Below, piece after piece: positions 26,120 through 36,410 of a stretch of DNA of 64,000 nucleotides. Below the pieces are notes generated by a model. The model had not been told where the DNA came from. It did no database searches and saw only the letters and a list, made by a program, of their open reading frames with translations. The DNA comes from Metabacillus litoralis (lineage in GTDB: Bacteria; Bacillota; Bacilli; Bacillales; Bacillaceae). Position 1 is the first letter of the stretch. Every line of letters begins with the position of its first letter. The stretch spans positions 310,001-374,000 of the forward strand of contig NZ_VOQF01000006.1 of NCBI RefSeq assembly GCF_007994985.1, given 5' to 3'. The position numbers and the translations under genes are program-made.

Positions 26120-27034
26120 TTAACTTTTAACAGCTCCAAGTGTCATTCCTTGAACAAAATACTTTTGAACAAATGGATAGACGACTAAAATTGGAACAAT
26201 CGTTACAACTGATATAGCCATTTTAATTGATTCAGGAGAAACAAAGGTTTTTAATTGGTCTGCTGTCATTCCCTTCATCGCATTTGGATCTGTACTACCT
26301 ACTGATGTATTTTGTAAAATTTTCATTAACTCATATTGTAGAGTTGTTAAATTTTCATTCATGCTGTTATATAAATAAGTATCAAACCAAGAATTCCAAT
26401 GCATAACAGCAACAAAAAGGGCAATAGTCGCTAGAACTGGTTTACATAAAGGCATGATAATTTTCCAAAAAATCATGAAATCATTTGCTCCATCAATTTT
26501 CGCTGACTCTTGAAGTGCATATGGAATTCCATCAATAAACGAACGTACAATAATAATATTAAACGCATTTACAAGGCCTGGAAGAATGTAAACCATATAG
26601 CTATTAATTAACCCCAAATCTCTTATTAACATGTATCCTGGAATTAATCCACCAGAGAAATACATTGTTAGTACAATGATCGTTGAGAATAATTTACGAC
26701 CTTGAAAATCAGCTCTACTAAGCGTGTATGCTACCATTGCTGACGAGATAACACCTAGGATTGTTCCGATAATGGTTCGGGTAGTCGAGTTTATAAAACC
26801 TGTGATCAGGTTATCATATTTGAATATTTCCACATAATTGTCTAATGTAAATGATCTTGGCCAAATATGAATACCACCTCTTACTGTATCAATAGATTCA
26901 TTGAATGAAATGGCTAGTACGTTTAAAAAGGGATACAGAGTAACAATCGAGATAAGGATTAAATAAATATAGATAAACCAATCAAATAGGCGATCTGTTC
27001 CATTTGATTTACTAAGTGACTTATTTCTTCGCAT
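26120..27034 (-). CDS. ABC sugar permease (YtcP/LplC-like)
   Basis: 304 residues, six membrane segments. The EAA loop, which contacts the ATPase, is at ALQESAKIDGANDFMIFWKI near residue 190. AAGGAGG precedes the ATG. It lies 15 bp after the partner permease and 115 bp before the binding-protein gene. Confidence 0.92.
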   Translation of the reverse strand: MRRNKSLSKSNGTDRLFDWFIYIYLILISIVTLYPFLNVLAISFNESIDTVRGGIHIWPRSFTLDNYVEIFKYDNLITGFINSTTRTIIGTILGVISSAMVAYTLSRADFQGRKLFSTIIVLTMYFSGGLIPGYMLIRDLGLINSYMVYILPGLVNAFNIIIVRSFIDGIPYALQESAKIDGANDFMIFWKIIMPLCKPVLATIALFVAVMHWNSWFDTYLYNSMNENLTTLQYELMKILQNTSVGSTDPNAMKGMTADQLKTFVSPESIKMAISVVTIVPILVVYPFVQKYFVQGMTLGAVKS

Positions 27035-27049
27035 TTTTATCAGTCCTCC

Positions 27050-28012
27050 TTACATTACACTGGAGTTGGAATATTTCTTGAAAATTCCATTTGCCACAAA
27101 AAGTAGAATAATACTTACTACTGAATTAAATATGCCAATCGCTGTACCGTATGAGAAACGACCTAACCCAATTCCGTAATTCAATGCATATAAATCTAGT
27201 ACTTCTGCATAATCAACAACTAAGTTATTTCCGAGTAGCAATTGCTTCTCAAAACCAATGCTTGTTAAGTGCCCAATGTTTAAGATTAATAGAACGAGAA
27301 TGGTTGGTCGTATTCCAGGTAATGTGATATGCCATATCTGTCTTATCCGACCAGCACCGTCTACCTTTGCTGCTTCGTAGAGCTGAGAATCAATCCCTGA
27401 CATAGCAGCTAGGAAAATGATTGCGTTCCATCCCATTTCTTTCCAAATATCAGATGCTACAACAATTCCCCAGAAATAAGATCCTTCTGCCATGAATTGA
27501 AAAGGCTTGTCTACTACACCCATTCCTACTAACAAATCATTGATTACTCCACCGTCTGTTGAGAGCATTTTTGTCACAATACCAGCAACAACAACCCAAG
27601 ATACAAAATGGGGTAGATATGTTATTGTCTGGACTGTTCGTTTGAACAAATTTACTCGAACTTCATTTAAGAGGACAGCAAAAATGATTGGCATCACAAA
27701 ACCGATGGTTAATCCAAGAAGACTCATCGCTAATGTATTTCTTAGTGCCCGATAAAAACGATCATCTGAAAATAATTCAATAAAATGCTCAAATCCAACC
27801 CATTCTTGCTGAAAAAGGGATAGACCCGGCTTATAATTTTGAAATGCCATTGTCCATCCCCATAATGGAAGATAATTAAAAACAATGACTAAGATGACAA
27901 AAGGAACAGCCATCATATATAAGTATTTTTGCTGAACGAAAGTTTTCCAAAAGCTTTTTTTCTGAGTTTGAATAATTACAGCTTCTTTTTTACTGCTAGT
28001 AACTGTTTTCAT
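27050..28012 (-). CDS. ABC sugar permease (LplB/YteP-like)
   Basis: 320 residues with six membrane segments and the EAA loop QLYEAAKVDGAGRIRQIWHI near residue 212. First gene of the importer operon; GGGGGG precedes the ATG by 6 nt. Its upstream region (28197-28274) contains copy A of the three-copy promoter element shared with the GH95 operon and yesL. Confidence 0.92.
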   Translation of the reverse strand: MKTVTSSKKEAVIIQTQKKSFWKTFVQQKYLYMMAVPFVILVIVFNYLPLWGWTMAFQNYKPGLSLFQQEWVGFEHFIELFSDDRFYRALRNTLAMSLLGLTIGFVMPIIFAVLLNEVRVNLFKRTVQTITYLPHFVSWVVVAGIVTKMLSTDGGVINDLLVGMGVVDKPFQFMAEGSYFWGIVVASDIWKEMGWNAIIFLAAMSGIDSQLYEAAKVDGAGRIRQIWHITLPGIRPTILVLLILNIGHLTSIGFEKQLLLGNNLVVDYAEVLDLYALNYGIGLGRFSYGTAIGIFNSVVSIILLFVANGIFKKYSNSSVM

Positions 28013-28196
28013 GATGATCCCCCCTTCTTACTTATAAGCTAATGATAGCGCATACATAAAAGATAAAATACCTCATAAATTAACACAAAAATCATATAAA
28101 TTTTTCATATAATGTATCTTTAATTCAATGCTATTTTTTAAAAGATGTTACTAATTAACCTAAATTCCTGTTAGTAACAATGTTTTTATCAGTTAC

Positions 28197-28274
28197 TATT
28201 CTAAGAAGAAAAGATGTCACTAGACTTTATATAGTTCATATGACTAAAAGCAACAAAGTTTACGAAAACAACTC
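28197..28274 (-). promoter_or_regulatory. Shared promoter element, copy A (ABC importer)
   Basis: About 78 bp near-identical to 36253-36334 and 39541-39626. In gene sense it reads GTAAACTTTGTTGCTTTTAG, then a TATATAAAG-like -10, then TCTAGTG and CATCTTTTCTTCTTAGAAT. This copy lacks 10 bp between the upstream box and the -10 compared with copy C. A further TAGTAAC/GTTACTA hairpin follows. Likely YesN target; inferred. Confidence 0.7.
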
Positions 28275-28291
28275 TAGTCATCATGCGTAAA

Positions 28292-28322
28292 GAAACGTAC
28301 AACGAAAAAATCGTGTACGTTA
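28292..28322 (-). terminator. Terminator-like hairpin after yesN
   Basis: AACGTAC and GTACGTT pair around an A/T-rich loop right at the yesN stop. The U-run is poor. Confidence 0.45.
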
Positions 28323-29867
28323 AGGTGTTTTTCTTCTGAATTTACTAGGAGACATACCAACATATTTTTTGAATTTATTATGAAAATAATCGACATTAGA
28401 ATAGCCAACCTTGTCTGCTACTTGATAAACCTTCATACCTTCAGTTAATAATTTTTTTGCATTTTCCATTCGGACCTTATCTAGATAGGTGTTAAAATAT
28501 TCGCCAGTATGATTTTTAAAAATTTTCCCTAAATATGCACTATTATAATCAAATATCTTTGCTAGAGTCTCTAACTTTAATGTTTCATGATAATTGCGAT
28601 GGATGAAATCCACAAGCTTTACTAATTGACCTTCTTGGTCACCAATATTTTGACTTGATATTACTTTTAAAAATAAGTCATAAATATAATCTAACAGTAC
28701 ACTTATAGAAGTCTTGTCATTTATTTTATAAAGATCTGCTGTTATATCTGAAACCGTCTCACTTAGCTCTTGTTTATTCACCAAGCATTTATTAAGTACC
28801 ATTGATAGTAAGCGAATAAAACTTGTTTTTATTTGCTCTTCCGAATAGTTTCTATCAATCATTGTTTGAGCAGCTTCCATTAAAACATTCTTAAGTGCCT
28901 GATCATTAAATGCCTCAAGAGCAAAATATATCTTTTCAGTAAAGGAATGGATTGGAAATTCATGTGGTTGTATTTCATGGTTTGGTAGATTGTTAGGAAT
29001 AAGAAATCGCTCTGAATCTGTTCTAAGAAATTTAGAATCTTTATAATAAAATTGATTATCAAGTATCTTTTTTGTTTTCCTAAATTCCTCGCCTATCTCA
29101 CTAATTACTGTAAAAACCTTACTTACAGACATCACAATTTTAATATTCTTTATATGACTTTTTACTAAATCATACAACTCGTTATAATGAACAAGGTTAG
29201 GTCTTATGTCTTTTAATACAATACAAAGATATTGGTCTCTACTGAACAAATACCCCCAAGTTTCTTCAATCTCTTGCGTTAAGAGTAATCTAATCTCTTC
29301 AAGATCTAGATTTGTATGATCTAAAAATTTCATCAGTACTAACTGATAATTATTTGCTTGTAACTCTAGTTTTATTATGTCTTCATTTAAATTATGAACT
29401 GCGGCGTTTTCACAAGTTTCAATCATTTCCTTAAAAAAGGCATGTCTACCTTCTTGCAAGCTTTTATCTTGTTGTTCGGTAAAAGTTTGTTTTAGATCTA
29501 GATTTTTCTTGATTCCTTTAACATATCGAATCAATTCTTCTTCTTCTACTGGTTTTAATAAATAACCAGTCACATTTTGCCTGATTGCTTTTTGTGCATA
29601 GGAAAAATCGGCATACCCACTTAACACAAGGAATTGTACATGATCATCATCTTTTCTGATTGTTTCAATAAGTGTTATACCATCCATTCTTGGCATTCGA
29701 ATATCAGCAAGTATTAAATGAATTTCATTTTTTCTATATTTCTCCAAACCCTCTTGACCATCTTTTGCTGTATCTATTACCTGGTAACCTAAGTCTTCCC
29801 AAGGAATTAATGTTCTTAAACCTTCTCGAATCATCGGTTCATCATCAATAATTAACACGTTATACAT
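28320..29867 (-). CDS. yesN: Response regulator, YesN type (REC + AraC HTH)
   Basis: 515 residues. The receiver domain spans residues 1-120: acidic pair in LIIDDEPMIREG, phospho-acceptor Asp in LILADIRMPRMDG, and conserved Lys in GYLLKPVEEEE. A long linker precedes the AraC-type HTH pair at the C-terminus (KLETLAKIFDYNSAYLGKIF, VADKVGYSNVDYFHNKFKK). It overlaps the kinase gene by 8 bp. It should activate the importer and glycosidase operons marked by the three-copy element. Confidence 0.93.
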   Translation of the reverse strand: MYNVLIIDDEPMIREGLRTLIPWEDLGYQVIDTAKDGQEGLEKYRKNEIHLILADIRMPRMDGITLIETIRKDDDHVQFLVLSGYADFSYAQKAIRQNVTGYLLKPVEEEELIRYVKGIKKNLDLKQTFTEQQDKSLQEGRHAFFKEMIETCENAAVHNLNEDIIKLELQANNYQLVLMKFLDHTNLDLEEIRLLLTQEIEETWGYLFSRDQYLCIVLKDIRPNLVHYNELYDLVKSHIKNIKIVMSVSKVFTVISEIGEEFRKTKKILDNQFYYKDSKFLRTDSERFLIPNNLPNHEIQPHEFPIHSFTEKIYFALEAFNDQALKNVLMEAAQTMIDRNYSEEQIKTSFIRLLSMVLNKCLVNKQELSETVSDITADLYKINDKTSISVLLDYIYDLFLKVISSQNIGDQEGQLVKLVDFIHRNYHETLKLETLAKIFDYNSAYLGKIFKNHTGEYFNTYLDKVRMENAKKLLTEGMKVYQVADKVGYSNVDYFHNKFKKYVGMSPSKFRRKTP

Positions 29868-31647
29868 GTTCTCTCCCCCTTACTGGTATGACAAATGCAA
29901 CCTCTGTCCCAATATTAGGTTGGCTTTTTATTGTTAAGCCACTTCTCTTCCCAAACGTAAGTATAAGTCTTTGATGAACATTAACTAACCCAATTCTATT
30001 TGCTCTATTATCTTCTATATTTTCTAATGCATTATTTATTGATTGTAACTTTTCCTCAGCAATGCCATTTCCATTATCAGACACGCACACATGTAATTCA
30101 TCATCTATCACCTTTGTTATAATTTCTACTCGTCCCTCAAGTGATTTATCTTCGAGACCATGGAGAACACTATTTTCTACAAGAGGTTGAATGATAAGAG
30201 GATGAATATAAATCCCCTCAGACAAAGGATCAATAGTTAATGAGTAAGATAAACGATCACCATAACGGAATTTTTGAATTTCTAAATAACACGTAACCAA
30301 TTCAATTTCACTTTGTAGCGTGACCATTTCACCTGTAACAGAAATGCTTTTTCTCATTAATTTCCCTAGCAACTTAACAACACCTGCGATTTCTCTTTCA
30401 CCCTTCATATGAGCTTTCATTCTGATCGATTCTAGCGCATTAAAAAGAAAATGCGGGTTAATTTGACTCGCCATCATTTTCAACTTAATTTCCTGTTGAC
30501 GCTTTTCGAGGATATTATTTCTTCTATGAGCTTTATCTACTTCGTCGATTAACTCTTTAATGTTTTTAACCATATAATTTAATTGATAAGATAATAGTCC
30601 GATCTCATCTTCCCCATCAACTTGTATATATACGTTTAAATTTCCTTCAGATACAATATCAATTTGTTCCCCTAATTTAAGAATTCTTTTTGATAGAAGT
30701 TTTGAGAAAAAAGAGATTAATAGAATAGCAATAACTAAACTAATGACAATAACAATCAATCCAAGACCGAGAAATTTATTCGCATCCTCCATAATGACTT
30801 TCTGAGGTATAACAGAGACAAATCTAAGTTTATTTGAACTAATTTCAGGTAATAAAATATCAACAAGAACTTCAGATTCCTCTCCATCAACCATCCCAGT
30901 AATAGAACCTGACCATTCATTAGGAGGGAGATCAATATTTACAACTTCATTTAACTTTTTGCCAATAAATTCACTACGGTTTGAAACAGCAATATAGTTA
31001 TTATCATCGATAATCATAACCGGTGTTCGTTCTTGACTGAGCATATCGTATAGGTGATTATTGTTCACATTAATCACTAAAAGAGCATTGAGTTTATAAT
31101 CGGTATAATTTATATTTCTAACTAGACTTAAGTATTTTTTATTATATTTAGTTTCATCTTGTATATAATACCAGCCTATCAATCCATTAGTTTTTTGGGA
31201 TGAATGATACCAAAATTTATCTTCTATAAATGTCTCAGGAATAAATCTCCAATTATTTAACATTGTTTCATTCTTTGTGTAAACACGTATATTTGAAATT
31301 TCACTAAATGTCTCAAGATACTCTTCAAATTTATGATAGCTATTGTATGTAGAAACAACTTCTTGAATCGTTTTATATTCCGTATTAAGGATTTCTTTAA
31401 GTTCAGTATCTAATGTTAAATTATTTGATACATATATCGCCTTCTCTAACGTCTCGGCAGTACGCTTTTTCACTCTTTCTAAATCAGAAGATACTTGTTC
31501 TTTTGCATCGGTGAGGGCATTTGATCTTAATTCATGGGTTAAAAAGGTTCCAACTATAAGCAGCGGAATAATAACGGCTATGACAAAGGAAAATACTAGC
31601 TTTGAATGAAGCTTCATATTATTAAAATAATTTTTTAAACGATTCAT
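29860..31647 (-). CDS. yesM: Sensor histidine kinase, YesM type
   Basis: 595 residues: one membrane helix at 17-37, an extracellular sensor domain of about 250 residues, a second helix near 295-318, HAMP, then a His_kinase domain with the phospho-acceptor in ASQINPHFLFNALESIR and an ATPase domain (VSDNGNGIAEEK). It senses an extracellular sugar or a liganded binding protein and phosphorylates YesN. A cre box lies 26 bp before the start. It follows GH42 in the same orientation. Confidence 0.93.
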   Translation of the reverse strand: MNRLKNYFNNMKLHSKLVFSFVIAVIIPLLIVGTFLTHELRSNALTDAKEQVSSDLERVKKRTAETLEKAIYVSNNLTLDTELKEILNTEYKTIQEVVSTYNSYHKFEEYLETFSEISNIRVYTKNETMLNNWRFIPETFIEDKFWYHSSQKTNGLIGWYYIQDETKYNKKYLSLVRNINYTDYKLNALLVINVNNNHLYDMLSQERTPVMIIDDNNYIAVSNRSEFIGKKLNEVVNIDLPPNEWSGSITGMVDGEESEVLVDILLPEISSNKLRFVSVIPQKVIMEDANKFLGLGLIVIVISLVIAILLISFFSKLLSKRILKLGEQIDIVSEGNLNVYIQVDGEDEIGLLSYQLNYMVKNIKELIDEVDKAHRRNNILEKRQQEIKLKMMASQINPHFLFNALESIRMKAHMKGEREIAGVVKLLGKLMRKSISVTGEMVTLQSEIELVTCYLEIQKFRYGDRLSYSLTIDPLSEGIYIHPLIIQPLVENSVLHGLEDKSLEGRVEIITKVIDDELHVCVSDNGNGIAEEKLQSINNALENIEDNRANRIGLVNVHQRLILTFGKRSGLTIKSQPNIGTEVAFVIPVRGREHV

Positions 31648-31672
31648 AAAATACCACCGCCAAGATCCACAA

Positions 31673-31686
31673 TGTAAACGCTTTAA
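31673..31686. promoter_or_regulatory. cre box before yesM
   Basis: TGTAAACGCTTTAA matches cre with one mismatch. Its place between GH42 and yesM suggests the two-component genes have their own glucose-repressed promoter or roadblock. Confidence 0.6.
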
Positions 31687-31738
31687 TTTTTGTTTGTCAT
31701 TTAATATTTAGGAATAACGATAAAAAGTTTAGGAGATA

Positions 31739-31768
31739 AAGAGGCTTGAAAAAAATAGCCTCTTCATA
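31739..31768 (-). terminator. Hairpin after GH42 gene
   Basis: AAGAGGC pairs with GCCTCTT across an A/T-rich loop directly after the GH42 stop. The U-run is weak, so readthrough into yesMN is likely. Confidence 0.5.
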
Positions 31769-31769
31769 G

Positions 31770-33803
31770 TCATTTACTCTGCTCGATAATTGCTACATCA
31801 TAGGAAGCTAATTCAATTGATTGAAAGACCTCTTCTCCTGTTAACAAATTTAAACCAGTTACAGAAGAAAGCTCAATATGAACAGTATCACTATTATGGT
31901 TTAAAACAAATACGTAGGTTTTATCGCCTTTAATACGTTTTGTTATTTCAACACCAGGCTCATTCCCTGAGAAATCATTTCTTATTCCTTTTTCCTTAAT
32001 AATTTCGTTTATTAGTCCTTGTAAAAAAGCATCATCAGGACTTGATGCAACATACCATGCTTGCCCTTTACCAAATTTATTCTTCGTTACAACTGGACGG
32101 CCCTGATAAAAATCCTTTCCATAGGTAGCAATGACCTCTGCACCCTCTGAGTGAATAAGATCGAATAATAAAGAGCAAGAATACACATCCTTTAAGAGCC
32201 CATATTCTTTTTCCATGACAATTTTATTTGTATGCTCTGGAGCAAGTGCATCGATTTCCTCTGACCATATTCCAAGTACATGACGCAATTCACCAGGATA
32301 ACCGCCTAAAGTGACCAGATCATTTTCATCCACAATCCCGCTAAGGAAGGTGGTTAAAAATATCCCACCTTTTTCTACAAAATCTTCAATCTTCTTTGCA
32401 TATCCCGGCTTAACCATGTATAAAACAGGAGCGATCACAACTTCATATTGACTTAGATCCTCTTGAACACCGATCATATCTACCTGAATATTTTGATCAA
32501 ACAAAGCCTTATAGTATTTATGAACTTCATCTACATATTTCAAGGATATGGATGGACCTGACGAATATTCAACTGCCCACCAGTTATCCCAATCAAACAC
32601 AATCGCTACTTTTGATTGTACTCTTGAATTTAATAGAGTATCGGATAATTGGTCAAGTTCTTCTCCAAGCTCCGCTACCTCTTTGAAAACTCGTGTATTT
32701 TCATGGCCAACATGATCAATAACCGCACCATGGAATTTTTCACAAGCTCCACTTGAACGCCTCATTTGAAAAAACAATACGGTATCAGAGCCATGGGCAA
32801 CTGCTTGATAGCTCCACAACCGCATGACACCAGGACGTTTTAAGGCATTATATGGCTGCCAATTTTGCTGACTTGGTGTTTGCTCCATTAACATAAACGG
32901 TTCTCCATTTTTCAAGCCTCGCATCAAGTCATGCATCATCGCTGTATAGCTAGTAGGTGTTTCAATAGAAGGATAATTATCCCATGCGATAACATCCATA
33001 TATGGAGCCCACTTTTGATAGTCTAGTGGTTTATAAGCACCCATTATATTTGTTGTTACAATTGTATCTGGTAAAGATTTCTTAATAATATCATACTCCA
33101 TTTTATGGCATTCTAACATACTATCAGAATTAAAACGTGCATAATCTAGTGAAATCCCTTGGAACATGGTGTGTCTTTCACCAAAATGCTCACTAAGAAG
33201 GTTTGGTGTGACAATCTCGTCCCAATCATAAAACGTATGTCCCCAAAACGTTGTGTTCCAAGCTTTATTCACATGATCTAATGTACGGTATTTTTCTTTA
33301 AGCCAAACACGGAAGGCTTTCTCACAATTTTCACAATAGCAAGCCCCACCCCATTCATTCGAAATATTCCAAAGAAGTACAGCTGGATGCTTTTGATAGC
33401 GTTCAACAAGTTTCTTCACAAATAAAGAAGCATATTTTTGATAGGTGAGACTATTTGGACATGAATTATGTCTTCCTCCAAATTTACGTTTCTTTCCGTC
33501 AAATTCAGTTCGAAGAACATCAGGGTACTTCTTTGCAAGCCATGCTGGATGAGCGGCTGTACCTGTTCCAATTCCAACTTTGATTTCATTTTCATATAAG
33601 GTATCAATTACTTCATCTAGCCATTGAAAGTCATAAGAAACCTCATCCTTCTGAGATATTGCCCATGCAAAAATATTAACTCGAACAAAATCAATTTTTG
33701 CGCTTTTAAACATTCTTATATCTTCATTCATCGTTTCACGGTCATATTGTTCTGGGTTATAATCTCCACCATAAATCATTTTCGGGATTTTTGTACTAAT
33801 CAT
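31770..33803 (-). CDS. GH42 beta-galactosidase
   Basis: 677 residues, usual length for the family, no signal peptide. It has the TIM barrel with acid/base Glu in WNISNEWGG and nucleophile Glu in FMLMEQTPSQ, the Cys cluster for a structural Zn (NSCPNS and CYCENC), then the trimerisation and beta domains. GGAGG precedes the ATG by 7 nt, and the GH95 stop is 26 bp upstream. In a xyloglucan pathway it removes the beta-1,2-galactose exposed after defucosylation. Confidence 0.93.
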   Translation of the reverse strand: MISTKIPKMIYGGDYNPEQYDRETMNEDIRMFKSAKIDFVRVNIFAWAISQKDEVSYDFQWLDEVIDTLYENEIKVGIGTGTAAHPAWLAKKYPDVLRTEFDGKKRKFGGRHNSCPNSLTYQKYASLFVKKLVERYQKHPAVLLWNISNEWGGACYCENCEKAFRVWLKEKYRTLDHVNKAWNTTFWGHTFYDWDEIVTPNLLSEHFGERHTMFQGISLDYARFNSDSMLECHKMEYDIIKKSLPDTIVTTNIMGAYKPLDYQKWAPYMDVIAWDNYPSIETPTSYTAMMHDLMRGLKNGEPFMLMEQTPSQQNWQPYNALKRPGVMRLWSYQAVAHGSDTVLFFQMRRSSGACEKFHGAVIDHVGHENTRVFKEVAELGEELDQLSDTLLNSRVQSKVAIVFDWDNWWAVEYSSGPSISLKYVDEVHKYYKALFDQNIQVDMIGVQEDLSQYEVVIAPVLYMVKPGYAKKIEDFVEKGGIFLTTFLSGIVDENDLVTLGGYPGELRHVLGIWSEEIDALAPEHTNKIVMEKEYGLLKDVYSCSLLFDLIHSEGAEVIATYGKDFYQGRPVVTKNKFGKGQAWYVASSPDDAFLQGLINEIIKEKGIRNDFSGNEPGVEITKRIKGDKTYVFVLNHNSDTVHIELSSVTGLNLLTGEEVFQSIELASYDVAIIEQSK

Positions 33804-33829
33804 CCTATTTCCTCCTATTCACTTTAATT

Positions 33830-36181
33830 TTATTCATCAACTAATGAAACTTTTATTTTTGAATTATTTTCTACTTTTACTTGATTTGTCATAACAAAGG
33901 TCCCTTCTTGCGTTTCAATTTTTATTAATTTATTTTTATAGGAAACCCTTACATTACTTTGTTTAGTAGACATTATTTCTGCTAATTTTAGTTTTCCATC
34001 AGCCCATTCAATAGTTATTTCAAACCCACCTCTTGCTTTTAATCCGCTTACCCTGCCATTTTTCCAAGCAGCTGGTAATGCAGGTAGTAATTCAATTTCA
34101 CCTAAATGGCTCTGAACCAACAACTCAGCCATTCCAGATGTCCCACCAAAATTACCATCAATCTGGAAAGGTGGATGATCATCAAATAAATTAGGATGAG
34201 TAGATCGTGCTAATAGCGTTTGCAAATAGAAATGCGCATTGTGTTCATCCTGGAGGCGAGCAAATAAATTGATAAGCCATGCACAGCTCCAACCTGTATG
34301 TCCTCCACCATGTTCTAAGCGGTATGTTAAGGAATTTCTTGCAGCTTCAACTAAGTTCGGAGTTTGATTTCTATTAATTTGATTGCCTGGGTAAAGTCCA
34401 TATAAATGTGATACATGTCGATGACCAGGTTCATGCTCCGCGAAATTCTCTATCCATTCTTGCAATCGTCCATCTTTGTTTATTTTGAAAGGTACTAAGC
34501 GTTCTATAGCACCTGACAGTTCTTCAAGAAAGTCATCTTCAATATTTAATTGTTTGCAACTCTGTATGCAATTTTGAAATAACTCTTTAATTAACGTCAT
34601 ATCCATTGTGGAAGCATAAGATACAGCTGTTGGTTGACCATCATCGGTGAGAAATTTATTTTCCGGTGATGTGGAAGGGTTTGTTACAAGATATCCATCA
34701 GGTCCTTCTATTAACCAATCCAAGCAAAATTGTGCAGCATCTTTCATTAACGGATACGCTTTTTCTTCTAAGAATGCATGATCAAGTGTGAACAGATAAT
34801 GCTCCCATAAATGACTTGCCAGCCATACTCCTGCCAGTGGCCAAAAAGCCCAACAAGCCTGACCCGAAGATGGTGTAGACATCCTCCATAAATCAACATT
34901 ATGGTGAACGGCAAAGCCTCTCGCACCATATAATTCTTTCGCAGCACTTTTACCCGTAATGCTCAAATCTTCTAATAGATCAAAAAGAGGATCGTGGCAT
35001 TCTGTTAAGTTACAAACCTCTGCTATCCAATAATTCATTTCCGTATTTATATTCGTTGTATAATCACTATTCCATGGAGGCTGAATAAACGGATTCCAAA
35101 TTCCTTGAAGATTCGCTGCCTGAGTGCCAGGTCTTGATGAGGAAATTAATAAATAACGACCATATTGAAAATACATTGCTTCAAGTGAAAAATCATCTTG
35201 TCTGTTTTTATAAATTTCTAGCCTTTCATTTGTAGGAAGTTCTTCATAGTGGTGCTCCGTATCTAATGAGAGAGATACTCGATTAAACAAACTCTGGTAA
35301 TCATGTATATGGAAATTCTTTAATTTTTCATATCCCTTATTTTTTGCGTTGAAAAGGATATTCTGGCATTGAGTTTCAATAGATGATAAATCCGATTTTG
35401 GCACCTCATGAAAGTTTATAAAATTCGTTTTCGCTGTTAGCAGTAACATCACTTCATTTTCACCGGAAATCTCAAGAGCCTCATCTGAAATAGAGCTTCC
35501 CCCCTTTTCCGACTGCCCTTGTATATGAACTTGAAATTTTAAACCACGATGATCGTCATATAAAATTTCACCAGGATTTTTTACGGAAATAGGACTTTTC
35601 CCACTCAAAATGAGAGACTTATCTTTCCCTTCGTTAATCACATGAGGATGTAATGAATTCAGGTGAATTCTTAAACGAATTGGAGAAGATTCTTGACCTA
35701 AGGCCATTACCCTTACTACCAGAACCTGATCGGGGTAACTAACAAAGATTTCTCTTCTATACGTAACATCACATATCTTATATTCCGTTCGTGAAACAGC
35801 TGTTTTCAAATCTAGTTCACGCCGAAAATTTTCCACATCGCCTTCGTTTATATGTTCAATAATTACATCACCTAAAGGCTGATAAGCTTCACAATCTTCT
35901 CCAACCATCTTCTTTTCTATTAGCTGTTCAGCTTCAACATTTTTCCCTTTAAAGATAAGCTCTCTTGCTTTTTCCAAAGTATGTTTAGCTTCTTTATTGA
36001 TTTTTTGACCTGGTTCCCCCGACCACAACGTATCTTCATTCAATTGAATTTTTTCATATTTTGCATCTCCAAAAACCATTGCTCCTAATCGACCATTTCC
36101 TAAAGGTAGTGCTTCCTCCCACTTTGCTGCAGGAGCCTTATACCACAATTTCAAATCCTTTTTATTAGGATTCGTCATCAT
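33830..36181 (-). CDS. GH95 alpha-L-fucosidase
   Basis: 783 residues with the GH95 layout: N-terminal beta domain opening LWYKAPAAKWEEALPLGNGR, (alpha/alpha)6 barrel with the catalytic Asn pair in TTNINTEMNYW, and a C-terminal beta domain. The start is 36181 or, better spaced from GGGGTG, 36178. No signal peptide. GH95 enzymes are inverting alpha-1,2-L-fucosidases (some act on L-galactose), fitting the fucose-alpha-1,2-galactose cap of xyloglucan. It is the first gene of the GH95-GH42-yesMN run, with copy B of the shared promoter element upstream. Confidence 0.92.
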   Translation of the reverse strand: MMTNPNKKDLKLWYKAPAAKWEEALPLGNGRLGAMVFGDAKYEKIQLNEDTLWSGEPGQKINKEAKHTLEKARELIFKGKNVEAEQLIEKKMVGEDCEAYQPLGDVIIEHINEGDVENFRRELDLKTAVSRTEYKICDVTYRREIFVSYPDQVLVVRVMALGQESSPIRLRIHLNSLHPHVINEGKDKSLILSGKSPISVKNPGEILYDDHRGLKFQVHIQGQSEKGGSSISDEALEISGENEVMLLLTAKTNFINFHEVPKSDLSSIETQCQNILFNAKNKGYEKLKNFHIHDYQSLFNRVSLSLDTEHHYEELPTNERLEIYKNRQDDFSLEAMYFQYGRYLLISSSRPGTQAANLQGIWNPFIQPPWNSDYTTNINTEMNYWIAEVCNLTECHDPLFDLLEDLSITGKSAAKELYGARGFAVHHNVDLWRMSTPSSGQACWAFWPLAGVWLASHLWEHYLFTLDHAFLEEKAYPLMKDAAQFCLDWLIEGPDGYLVTNPSTSPENKFLTDDGQPTAVSYASTMDMTLIKELFQNCIQSCKQLNIEDDFLEELSGAIERLVPFKINKDGRLQEWIENFAEHEPGHRHVSHLYGLYPGNQINRNQTPNLVEAARNSLTYRLEHGGGHTGWSCAWLINLFARLQDEHNAHFYLQTLLARSTHPNLFDDHPPFQIDGNFGGTSGMAELLVQSHLGEIELLPALPAAWKNGRVSGLKARGGFEITIEWADGKLKLAEIMSTKQSNVRVSYKNKLIKIETQEGTFVMTNQVKVENNSKIKVSLVDE

Positions 36182-36252
36182 TTCACCCCATTTTCCAAAA
36201 GCTCTTTTCTGAAAGATTGTTACTAATTGAGTTTTTTCTCATAAAAAGAACG

Positions 36253-36334
36253 ATTCTAGAAGAAAAGATACCACTAGATTTATATAGTGTTGTTTCCTTC
36301 AGTTCCTAAAAACAACATAGTTTACGATAATAGC
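36253..36334 (-). promoter_or_regulatory. Shared promoter element, copy B (GH95 operon)
   Basis: About 82 bp homologous to copies A and C: GTAAACTATGTTGTTTTTAG, then AAACAACACTATATAAAT, then CTAGTGGTATCTTTTCTTCT. An inverted repeat GTTGTTT/AAACAAC lies just upstream of the -10. Oriented towards the GH95 start 72 bp away. Confidence 0.7.
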
Positions 36335-36340
36335 TTTTCT

Positions 36341-36381
36341 AAAAAAAGGTCAGTTAGCACCAACTGCCAGCCTGACCTTTT
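36341..36381 (-). terminator. Terminator after GH3-CBM gene
   Basis: AAAAGGTCAG pairs with CTGACCTTTT, followed by T on the minus strand, 30 bp after the stop at 36411. Confidence 0.82.
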
Positions 36382-36410
36382 CACGTTAATAGAAAACACC
36401 CTTACTATGA